Positions 24,462-33,182 of a DNA stretch of 64,000 nt are shown in pieces; the first letter of the stretch is position 1; every line of letters begins with the position of its first letter. The notes under the pieces were generated by a model, which made no database searches, had not been told where the DNA came from, and saw nothing but the letters and a program-made list of their open reading frames with translations. The DNA is from Proales similis (lineage: Eukaryota; Rotifera; Eurotatoria; Ploima; Proalidae). The DNA lies in contig JAGVRJ010000013.1 of NCBI GenBank assembly GCA_019059635.1, positions 806,001 to 870,000 of the forward strand, written 5' to 3'. The translations under genes and the position numbers were made by a program.

Positions 24462-26440
24462 ATGGAAATGAAAAAATGGCTCAACGACAACGAGTTTGAG
24501 AACAGGCTGACGCGGTTCCAAGCTTACGTGCAGTCGATTCAGGCCGACATGGAAGCGTTTCCGAACGACCCTCAAGGTAGCCCGATGGCCTTGTCTGCTC
24601 TTTTGATCATTGCGGCATTGGTCGTTTATTTTCAGTTGTTCCAACTCTTGCTCAATTCACCCAGCACATAAGCGGCATATTTGAGTCGAAATTTCAAGCC
24701 GGCCATTTGAAGTCTGTTTACGACAAAGTCACAATTCTGGACGGTCCTCAAGTTGACTGGACCGAGGTTCGTCCGTTCTTTGTCTTTCTGGTGTGAAATT
24801 CGCACTCAAAGATTTTGAAGTTATTCGGCTACGAGATTTCGAGCGCTTTCGACGACCACACAGAAAGCAGCGACGAGAGGAGAGATGCAGAGGCTGCCAC
24901 GAGCCTGCTCGACATGCCGATATTTCTCACCTCGAACAAATTTCGAATTGGCTTCGCGTCGGGCGACAAGGCCAAGCGAGACATCATTCAGTCGATCAAG
25001 TACTCGGCCAACTTTGACTGCTACATAACCGTTGCCCAAAAGGGCGCTGTCACCATATGGAGCTCAAAAGTAAGCTTCGATCTCGAAACTGCTAATCTGG
25101 CTGTAAGCTAAACTCAAAAAGCTGCGGATAATCGCCTGCATTTCGCTTCCGGTAAATGTGCAGCATATCTAGATTTAGATCAAGACAATGACCAGAAATT
25201 GGTGCCGCAATTGCAGGAAGCTCTGGACGGATGGATGAGCGACGCGTGTCTTCTGCCCAACATGAAAAAGGTGCTAATAACTTCGGAGCGCAGCCTCAGT
25301 CTTTGGGACTACAGAATGAACAAGAAGACGGCGTTCAATCGAATTGTAAATCTAATCTAGTCGATCGGAGTGAGCCTTGACTAACTTGAAACATAAGGAG
25401 CTAATTTCGCTCAAAGGCGTAAACGATTTGACTTCAATTCAGCCCATTCCGACAGCGCAAACAGGCAAAGAGGAATGCGACACGGTGATAATGGGCGACT
25501 CTGAAGGCAACATAATGCTGCTCGAGTTGAATTCTGGCGACTTGTCGGTCAAAAACGCCATCAAAGACCCGGAGGGAACGAACAGATTCATGTTCGAGCC
25601 GAGCAGGTGGCAGCACGGGCTATTCAAGCGACGAGTGCACGACGAGGCCGTGGTCAAAGTAATGCCAAACAATCCTCTCCTCCTATTCTCCCTCCTCCTC
25701 CTCCTCCTCCTCGAACGCCTACTCATCGATCCCCTCATTCAACTCGATTGGACAGGTGCGCTTCATCGCTCAAATGAACTGTTTCATAAGCTGTTCGAAC
25801 AGCGAGAGAATTTCGATTGTGGTCGAAGAGCTGAAGCATTTCAGAAAGAAAGACGAAAAGTAAGCGCATTTCGGGCTGAATTGGTCGAACGCCCCTCTTT
25901 ATGCCAAGCCAGGATATCGCGTCAGCTCGGCATAAAACGAGGCCTCAACTCGTTCTGCTTTTGTCCTCGGGTGAATTTAATTGCGGCCGGCGGAGCGGAC
26001 AAGATCATTCGTTTGCTCAATCCGTTTGTGCTCAAGTCAGAATGCGGTCAGTGGTTTAACTTTGGTCGGCGTTTGTTCACGTGATTGAAGCTCTTGAATC
26101 GAAGGACGCCTGCACGGACATCTCTTTTCAATCGTCGATCTGGCCTTCAATGAAAACGAACAGCACCTGATAAGCATATCGGCCGAGTCGCAGTTCCGCA
26201 TCTGGGACCTCACTTCTCTCACCTGCATCCAGGTTCATTCAGCTCATTCTCGAATGGCCAGTCCGATTGAATGCGCTTGTTCTCATGTCAATTCTTTCGC
26301 TTCTTTAGATTATTTCGCCGCCCAACCTGGCAAGTGGAGAGAAAGCGATCAGCTGCATCCTGTTCAATTCGCGCTACGAGCACATGATCACTTGCTCGAG
26401 TGTGATCGAGTGCTGGCCTCTAACGCCATCTGAGACTTGA
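24462..26440 (+). CDS. WD40-repeat protein, WDR49/WDR64-like, short form
   Basis: Ten exons: 24462-24576, 24636-24766, 24812-25069, 25122-25151, 25196-25345, 25398-25658, 25756-25859, 25913-26046, 26105-26232, 26309-26440. The total of 1,443 nt gives 480 residues. The N-terminal 80 residues are helical, then WD-like blades follow: SANFDCYITVAQKGAVTIWS, LITSERSLSLWDYR, NLIAAGGADKIIRLLNPFV and HLISISAESQFRIWD. The sequence around RLLNPFV and GHLFSIVDLAFNENEQHLIS resembles the WDR49/WDR64/EFCAB8 family, mostly linked to cilia and sperm in other animals. Those proteins are usually much longer with a second propeller; here a stop follows at 26438-26440 and an AATAAA at 26571-26576. Intron 4 (25152-25195) is only 44 bp, the shortest seen. 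Exact orthology is uncertain. Confidence 0.7.
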
Positions 26441-26806
26441 CATGTTCGACTGGGCATGCGCTCGTCATTTCGTCAATCGATAAACGTCCTCTCTGCGATT
26501 TGTTTGATCACTGATTGCTTGCTGATTGCCCTCGCTAGGGCCAGTGAGTGGAGAAACTTGTCAATTTGTAAATAAATGCGTCAACATGAACTCAAAAGCA
26601 GTTGAACTCAAACATGTTCGAGCGAGATGAGCATCAAGGTCGACGAGCGTGCGATTCTTTCCTATCAGTCACATGATCTTGAGAATTATGAAGCATAAGC
26701 GGGCGCTACATTGCAGAGCACAAACGAGCTAAGAAGAGAAAAGGAGACTTGAAGAAAAGAAAGCGCGACTGCTCAATAATAAGCGATTCGGGCCTTTGAA
26801 AAGAGA
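26441..26806. other. intergenic, poly(A) signal of the WD40 gene
   Basis: AATAAA at 26571-26576 lies about 130 bp past the WD40-gene stop. The remainder should hold the promoter of NSMAF; no clear element seen. Confidence 0.5.
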
Positions 26807-29587
26807 ATGAGCTCACCAGCAGTGGCCGAGTCGAGCCGTTTCTCGCTCGTGCTACTCGAGCCATACGAGATTTACTTCGAGGACTATTTGGTGTATTACC
26901 ATGGCACGAGTGTGGCCAGCTGGGACAAGAGCCAAGCGAACGCGGAGGGCGGCACCAGTGCTCAGAAGGGCTACCTGAAGCTGTGCTCCAAATCGATCGT
27001 GTTCGACCCGGTCAGCTTGAACGAGCCGCTTGTAAAGTTCTCGCTGCGTCATGTCGAGCAGATAAACGACCAGAGTGACGAGAAGAGACTGGCGCTGCAG
27101 GTAAAGCACTACACGCTGTGCTATGAGGGCGGCAAGATAGGCCAGTTTCGAGTGGTCAAGCCCGATTGTGTGCAAGCGCACTACTTTGAGCTGATATTCG
27201 CGAGCTCACACGACGTGCTCCAGCTCGTCTGTCAGCTTCACCGCGCTTCCACTCTGGGCTACGAACAGCAGGAGCTGATGCTACAGCTCATGCTTCAGAG
27301 TCAGCTGGCTCGCAACACCAAGTTCGATCCGCACCAGCTCGACGATATTGTCAACGAGCACATCCTGTTCGAGGCCTATGTGCGCAAGATAAACCCGCTC
27401 GTGTCCAATCCGGGCCGAGTGTTCCTCACCAGTCTAAATCTGTTTTACAAGCCGTTCAACAACCTTGAGCGAGAGGCGACCAAAATCCGCCTCAGACAGA
27501 TCGAGATGGTCATCAAGCGGCGCTATCATCTGAAACGGGTCGCCTGCGAGATCATTCTTCAGAAGGAGACGGCCGAGGCCAAGCGAGCGCCCTATTTGTA
27601 TCTGGCGTTCGACAGCGAGTCAGACCGCGACAAGTTCTACACTCAAATTCAGCGAGCACTTGCCGAGCTGAACGTCAATCTGAGCGATCTGAGCGGCGAG
27701 AACATGCTGCAGAAATGGCGCCACGGACTCATATCCAACTTTGACTATCTCATTTACTTGAACAGCATGGCCGATCGCAGCTACAACGACTTGACTCAAT
27801 ATCCGGTGATGCCCTGGGTCGTTGCCGACTATCTGAGCGACGAGTTGGACCTGGACGACGAGAAATCGTTCCGCGACCTCACCAAGCCGGTCGGTGCCCT
27901 TAATCCTGACCGGCTGACCAGACTGAAGCAGCGATGCGCCGAGTCAGGCGTCGGTGACCAGTTTCTCTACGGCTCGCATTATTCCACGCCCGCCTTCGTT
28001 CTCTACTATTTGGTGCGATCGAGACCCGAGTGGCAGCTGTGTCTCCAAAACGGCAAATTCGACCATCCCAATCGGTTGTTTCACAGTGTAGCGGACACGT
28101 GGCGCAACTGCTTGAACATCGACTCGGACGTAAAGGAGCTCATTCCGGAATTCTACGAGGGCACAGGCAAATTTCTGCTCAATACACTCGACCTTGACAT
28201 GGGCGTTAGACAAGACGGACGACGTGTGCACCATGTGGTGTTGCCCAAATGGGCCCACAACGACCCGTGTCTGTTTGTCAAACGAATGAGAGATGCGCTC
28301 GAGAGCTCGTTTGTGAGCGAACGGCTCCACCATTGGATTGATCTCATATTCGGCTACAAGCAGAGAGGCGAGGAGGCTCGACAGGCGGACAATCTCTTCT
28401 TTTACCTTTGCTACGAGGGCGCCGTAGATCTGGCTGCCATTCGCGACTACGCAGAACGCAAGAGCATCGAAGTGCAGATTCAAGAGTTCGGCCAAATACC
28501 CACACAGCTGTTCAAGACGGCGCATTTGCCTCGGGCCAAAGTGGACCTGGCCGGCCAAGTGCGCCGCTTGTCCGAGCCGTCTCCGGCCGCCGTTTCGCTT
28601 GACATTCACCAGTTCGAATGCGTTGAACGGCTCAGAGTTCACAAGGCCAGCGTGAACGAGTGTCATTTCATTCAAATCGGCTCCGACTCGCTCATTTGCT
28701 CGGTGTCGGCCGACTGCTGCCTGAAAGTCTACGCCCTCGAGGAGGCGTCTCTATTTCGTTCGTGCAACGTGAACGACTTTAGCTTGTCGTCCATGGCGCC
28801 GGTCAGACACAACTCGCGCCTGATGCTCTTGCTTGCCACATGGGACAATTCGTTTCACGTCTACGACATCGACTACAATCGGTGTGTGAATTCAATGGAG
28901 GCGGCACACGACGATGCCATAACACGCATCAGATGCATCGAGTCCGAGTCGTTGGTGTTCACCAGCTCGTGGGATTCGAGCGTGAAAGTGTGGCGCATCC
29001 AGGCCGATTCAGAGCCGCTGCGGGTCTCGCTTCTCCTCGAACTAATGCACGACTCGGCGGTGGTCGAGCTTGAGCCGAGCAGCAACTACTTGGGCACATT
29101 GTGCGACGACGGTCACCTTCACGTCTGGAAGCTCAATCGATCAGAGAGCGACGGCGAGCTGTACGAGCCGTTCTACTCTATCGAGAGCGAGCCAAAGAGC
29201 AAAATAGTCGACTTGGCTCTAAACGAAGATGACCAAGTGCCCACTCTGGCCGTGTTGACCATCGACGGCTACATAAAAATCTACAATCTGATCACGCAGT
29301 TTGAGATATTTTCAATGAGATTAAACGAGCCGGAGAGCGACTCGGGCGCCCAGCTCACCCGGTTCCTCTACTCGACAAGCTTCATAGTGGCGGGAGACGC
29401 CCGTGGCCGAGTCCACATGGTCGACCTTGAACAAACGTCCGCCGCCGACAAGGCCTTTCTCACGCACACAATCAAGCTGAGCGACACTCGTATCAAAGCG
29501 CTCGCTCAGTCGCCTTCTCAATCGTTCTGTGTTGGCGACGACGACGGTGGCCTCTTCTTACTCGAACAAAAGAACAAAGAGCAATGA
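26807..29587 (+). CDS. NSMAF: NSMAF/FAN, BEACH-WD40 adaptor of neutral sphingomyelinase
   Basis: FAN couples the TNF receptor to neutral sphingomyelinase in vertebrates. This single-exon gene encodes 926 residues (human 917). Layout: an N-terminal GRAM/PH-type region (FSLVLLEPYEIYFEDYLVYY onward), a PH-like segment to about 290, then a BEACH domain (about 300-575). The BEACH domain is marked by WRHGLISNFDYLIYLNSMA, RSYNDLTQYPVMPWVVADY, FLYGSHYSTPAFVLYYLVR and DVKELIPEFYEGTGKFL. Seven or so WD40 blades fill about 620-926, for example HDDAITRIRCIESESLVFTS. The start ATG at 26807 gives the expected N-terminus. The 3' end is tail-to-tail with the zinc finger gene, about 200 bp apart. Presence of the TNF-pathway partner cannot be judged from the window. 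Confidence 0.95.
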   Translation: MSSPAVAESSRFSLVLLEPYEIYFEDYLVYYHGTSVASWDKSQANAEGGTSAQKGYLKLCSKSIVFDPVSLNEPLVKFSLRHVEQINDQSDEKRLALQVKHYTLCYEGGKIGQFRVVKPDCVQAHYFELIFASSHDVLQLVCQLHRASTLGYEQQELMLQLMLQSQLARNTKFDPHQLDDIVNEHILFEAYVRKINPLVSNPGRVFLTSLNLFYKPFNNLEREATKIRLRQIEMVIKRRYHLKRVACEIILQKETAEAKRAPYLYLAFDSESDRDKFYTQIQRALAELNVNLSDLSGENMLQKWRHGLISNFDYLIYLNSMADRSYNDLTQYPVMPWVVADYLSDELDLDDEKSFRDLTKPVGALNPDRLTRLKQRCAESGVGDQFLYGSHYSTPAFVLYYLVRSRPEWQLCLQNGKFDHPNRLFHSVADTWRNCLNIDSDVKELIPEFYEGTGKFLLNTLDLDMGVRQDGRRVHHVVLPKWAHNDPCLFVKRMRDALESSFVSERLHHWIDLIFGYKQRGEEARQADNLFFYLCYEGAVDLAAIRDYAERKSIEVQIQEFGQIPTQLFKTAHLPRAKVDLAGQVRRLSEPSPAAVSLDIHQFECVERLRVHKASVNECHFIQIGSDSLICSVSADCCLKVYALEEASLFRSCNVNDFSLSSMAPVRHNSRLMLLLATWDNSFHVYDIDYNRCVNSMEAAHDDAITRIRCIESESLVFTSSWDSSVKVWRIQADSEPLRVSLLLELMHDSAVVELEPSSNYLGTLCDDGHLHVWKLNRSESDGELYEPFYSIESEPKSKIVDLALNEDDQVPTLAVLTIDGYIKIYNLITQFEIFSMRLNEPESDSGAQLTRFLYSTSFIVAGDARGRVHMVDLEQTSAADKAFLTHTIKLSDTRIKALAQSPSQSFCVGDDDGGLFLLEQKNKEQ

Positions 29588-29788
29588 AAATAATATTTGT
29601 TTGGCTGCTGTTGTTGTTCCATTTGTTTTCAAGCTCGTCGAAATTCGCCTCTTGCAGAATTCTGTCATTTTCACGCAAACACGCTCTTGACCGTTTATTT
29701 TATTAAAAAAAAAGAAAGAACGAATAAATTTAGAGAGTTTAATGCTTTCCAACGATTTTGAACGAACATAACGACGAGACGAGATAGA

Positions 29789-32722
29789 CTAAGGCCGCGG
29801 CTCTGACTTGGCTGTTGAAAGCTGCTTGCGAGTAGAACGACGCGAAATCGGAAGCTCATTTGAACCGGCCTGAGCGCCCTCTCGACTTTCTTCGCGCAGC
29901 TTCTGCAGCTGCAACTCATTCAGGCGTTTGGCTTCGACCGAGACGGGCTCGCTCACTGGGCCAAGCAGATTCCGGTGATGCTTGAATATGTGAACGCTCA
30001 GTCGATGAGTGCTGTCGAACACACTGCTGCAGACAGGACACTTCTTCTGGCTGTTTGTCTCGATCACTCTGAGCCGCAGACAAGACCGGCTCTGGTGACG
30101 CGACACACTGCTATTCGTCGTGAATACAAGTCCGCAGTATTCGCAAGTCTTGAACCATCCGCCTCGGCTACTGCTGCTGCTTGGAGGCGTCTCAGTGCGA
30201 GTGGGCAACTCCTCGGCCGGTTCAACTGCCTGAGTGTCAGACGTTCGCTTCGCTCGTTTGGCCGCCGACTCTATTTCTGTGGGCGCACGCTTGACCGCCT
30301 CTTTCTTTTGATCGAGCTCTGGCAGCGGCTGTGTATTGCGTCGTAAGCGGTCACTGTGTCGTCTAGTCTGGTCTTTTGACTCTTCTTTGCCCTGACCGAC
30401 TGAATCTGACGGAGGCGGCCTCTCTTCGTTCAGAACATTTGAACTGGCCGATTCGCTTTCGCTCGGATAGGAGCGCTTGGCAGCACGACGCTTGCTCGAG
30501 CGAGTGCTCATTTTAACCGACTCTGCTGCCATCGGCCGACGTTCGCACTCTTTCTGCTCATTTTCTATTCGGTCAAGCATGTGTCTCACAAGCTCATCGC
30601 ACGTTCGTTCGATTTCATCCGACTCCTCTTCAGGGTTGCTGATGCTCGGCCGAAAGATCACAACTTCTTGCTCTTCAGCCTCTTTGGGCTCTTGTTGCTC
30701 TTCTTGTTGATGAGCGCATTTGTGACGCTTGAACTCCGGCCTCAAGAACGTCTCGTCGCATTTGTCGCATTTCACCTGAACAAAATGGTCCCAGTGAAGG
30801 CCGAGCAGGTAGGCGACCGGATCGCAGGCGATATATCCGACCGGCGAAGTGACGAACGCTTTCTGCTCCGCCTCTTCGAGGCTCGTTCTCACCTTGCCGA
30901 GCTTGTGCGCCGAGCGCAGATGACTGAGCAGCTCCAGCGAGCGTGCGAACTGATCGCCGCAGTACTTGCAGGTTACCGACCCGTCCGGCTCGCTCATGCA
31001 GTCGAGAAAGTACTCCTGCGCTCGCTGCCGGGCCGTGTTGGGTCCCAGCGAGCCGAGCTCCGGAAAACATTTGAGAAACATTTGCAGATGCGTCTCGTCG
31101 CCCAGCTCTGTGTTCAAGTAATCCTTTACTTCGCGCGCGTACGCCCTCAGGTCCTCCTGGGTGCCGTCAATGCAAAAGCTGATGTTGTCGGCGATGTTGT
31201 GCGCCAGGTGCGTCAGGCTCAGACTTTCTACGTGACTGAGGTCTATTTTTCGCTTCCAGTGCAGCTCGCGCCACTTGCGACGACGCGCCTCCTTTTTTTT
31301 CTTCAACAATTTCAGGCTTATGTCAATGCACTGGTGTTTGCTGAGCTCAATTCTCTGCTCGAACTGCTGCTTGCACTGCTGACACGTCCAAGTCTTTGCC
31401 TTTTTCTTGCGCTTGTCCGGCGAGAGGCCGGCCGAGGCAGACGCGTTTGTCTGATTGTCTAAATCGCGTCTGGCCTCCTCCTCCTCCTCTTCTTCCTCCT
31501 CAGCTTCTTCCTCCTCCATTTCAATCTCATCTTCTTCTCCTTCTGGCTGGTCGGCTTCGGTCGCCTGTTCTAGATACTGCCTCCAGTCGAACAGATCCAC
31601 TTTACTCTCGTTTGACGTTTGCTCTTCACTTGGCATCATCAGAGTGTGCAGGATGGCGTCTCGATGCGACTCTTTCACATGATCGAGCATCTTTTCGACC
31701 GGCTCAAATTCACTCGAGCAGAAGACACAGCGAAAGCGACGCAGCAAATCGGCGTGAACTCGCCTTACGTGGGCGCGCAGATCGGCTTTGAAATTGAATA
31801 TTCTAGAGCCGTCGGCTGGACACATGCTGCATCGATATGACAAGCCGGGACCGCTAGGGCGACCCGAGTCGTCGATTCGATCGAGCATCCGATCCACCAG
31901 CTTGCTTAGCACGTTTCTCTCGTCGAATACGGCGCTGACCTCGTCCAGAACGGCGAGGTTCTTTCGCTCCACTTGACGCTCGTTCTCGTCCAGACAGTGC
32001 TCGCGCAAGATGTGATCCCTGAGGCGAGCGAGCTGCTCGTCCTCTGTGTCGTGCGCCTCGTTCAAGATTGTCTGCGGACACGAGTCGCATTTGAGAATGC
32101 GTCGTTTGAAGTTGTTGCGATTTATGTTGAGAGTCAAATCGGCCGCAGTGAACAAGCATAAAAACGAATGAGAACACTGAGCAGCTGACTGATCGAGTCG
32201 AATCTCAATCTCCTCGCCTTTGACCACCGCCTCTCGCACTGCGCCGCTGCTTCGGTCCGAGTCTTTGAGACGAAACGTCGTCTGCCCGCCACTCCGCGCT
32301 CCTCCTTTCTTCCGCTTCTTGTTCGGTCGCGGCATGTAGGTGACCAGCTCTTCGCCCTGTTTTATGTCCTTGAACGTGAAATAGTTTATCTGCTGATTCT
32401 GCTGCATGCAGATCACGTTGTATTTGGTCACGTCCGAAGTAGATCGAATGAAGCGGAGCCAGTTGCTGTCGCGCGGGTCACTCGCGTCGATGAAGAAGAG
32501 CGGCATTTGCCGCGAGCTCAATATTGTCCACACGTAGCTCGGATCGGCGCATTGTGACATTGACTTGCGCACTTTGCCTTTAAAGCTGCCGATGAACTGG
32601 TCGGCACTGAGCGGCACTCGGCTGTACGAGCCTAGGTCGTTGTTTGCGTACGAAGATGCCTTCAGCTCGATAAATATCGGAACCTCCAGCTCGAACGCGC
32701 GTCCATCCGCCGCCGACTCCAT
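29789..32722 (-). CDS. PR/SET-domain C2H2 zinc finger protein (PRDM10/15-like)
   Basis: Single exon, 977 residues, nuclear. Residues about 10-135 form a PR (SET-like) domain: FIELKASSYANNDLGSYSRV, then SNWLRFIRSTSDVTKYNVIC, then INYFTFKDIKQGEELVTY, matching the NWMRFV...QNLVAFQY...GEELLVWY pattern of PRDM proteins. At least eight C2H2-type fingers follow, unevenly spaced: YRCSMCPADGSRIFNFKADL region, RFRCVFCSSEFEPVEKMLDH, WTCQQCKQQFEQRIELSKH, VTCKYCGDQFARSLELLSH, VKCDKCDETFLRPEFKRH, KTCEYCGLVFTTNSSVSRH and KKCPVCSSVFDSTHRLSVH. An acidic Glu-rich run (coding bases about 31470-31560) and several basic nuclear-localisation-like patches lie between. The PR domain with scattered fingers best resembles PRDM10, PRDM15 or PRDM4; which one is not settled. 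Probably a DNA-binding transcription regulator. Confidence 0.75.
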   Translation of the reverse strand: MESAADGRAFELEVPIFIELKASSYANNDLGSYSRVPLSADQFIGSFKGKVRKSMSQCADPSYVWTILSSRQMPLFFIDASDPRDSNWLRFIRSTSDVTKYNVICMQQNQQINYFTFKDIKQGEELVTYMPRPNKKRKKGGARSGGQTTFRLKDSDRSSGAVREAVVKGEEIEIRLDQSAAQCSHSFLCLFTAADLTLNINRNNFKRRILKCDSCPQTILNEAHDTEDEQLARLRDHILREHCLDENERQVERKNLAVLDEVSAVFDERNVLSKLVDRMLDRIDDSGRPSGPGLSYRCSMCPADGSRIFNFKADLRAHVRRVHADLLRRFRCVFCSSEFEPVEKMLDHVKESHRDAILHTLMMPSEEQTSNESKVDLFDWRQYLEQATEADQPEGEEDEIEMEEEEAEEEEEEEEEARRDLDNQTNASASAGLSPDKRKKKAKTWTCQQCKQQFEQRIELSKHQCIDISLKLLKKKKEARRRKWRELHWKRKIDLSHVESLSLTHLAHNIADNISFCIDGTQEDLRAYAREVKDYLNTELGDETHLQMFLKCFPELGSLGPNTARQRAQEYFLDCMSEPDGSVTCKYCGDQFARSLELLSHLRSAHKLGKVRTSLEEAEQKAFVTSPVGYIACDPVAYLLGLHWDHFVQVKCDKCDETFLRPEFKRHKCAHQQEEQQEPKEAEEQEVVIFRPSISNPEEESDEIERTCDELVRHMLDRIENEQKECERRPMAAESVKMSTRSSKRRAAKRSYPSESESASSNVLNEERPPPSDSVGQGKEESKDQTRRHSDRLRRNTQPLPELDQKKEAVKRAPTEIESAAKRAKRTSDTQAVEPAEELPTRTETPPSSSSSRGGWFKTCEYCGLVFTTNSSVSRHQSRSCLRLRVIETNSQKKCPVCSSVFDSTHRLSVHIFKHHRNLLGPVSEPVSVEAKRLNELQLQKLREESREGAQAGSNELPISRRSTRKQLSTAKSEPRP

Positions 32723-33182
32723 TAGATCTCATGCGCGTTCAATCTCGCTCGCAGTCACGTTGATAGACCTATCCACTTTGCCTTTCTCAGTCTGTTGCGA
32801 TTTGGCCAACCCTGAAAAATGCACACAAAACCGATCGGTTCGACACGAGCGACCAGTCGAGCTAGTCAGTGATCACAAGCTCGGCTCTTCAATCTCTTTA
32901 GAATCGACTGTACAGCCAATTGATTATGCTGATTTAATTCGCATAAAATAGGTCCACGAGTTGTCCTCGTCGCTGATTCTCGCGCGCGCCCTTTAGAAGC
33001 ACCCTTTAGAAGCCCGTGTCTGTCCCATGAATTGAGGAAAAGAGAACGAAAGGAACTGCGATGCATTCGTTTATGTACAGAAGACAACAGATTGCAAGTT
33101 TGCTGATTTTCAAGATTTCAAGCGCGAGCTGATCGAGGACTTGCTCGTTTCTAGTGGCCTCAATTGACCATTGAAGAGTAGA
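32723..33182. other. gap between the INTS4 3' end and the PR-domain gene
   Basis: About 460 bp with no gene recognised. It holds the promoter of the PR-domain gene and the 3' UTR of INTS4; both genes lie on the minus strand in tandem. Confidence 0.5.
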
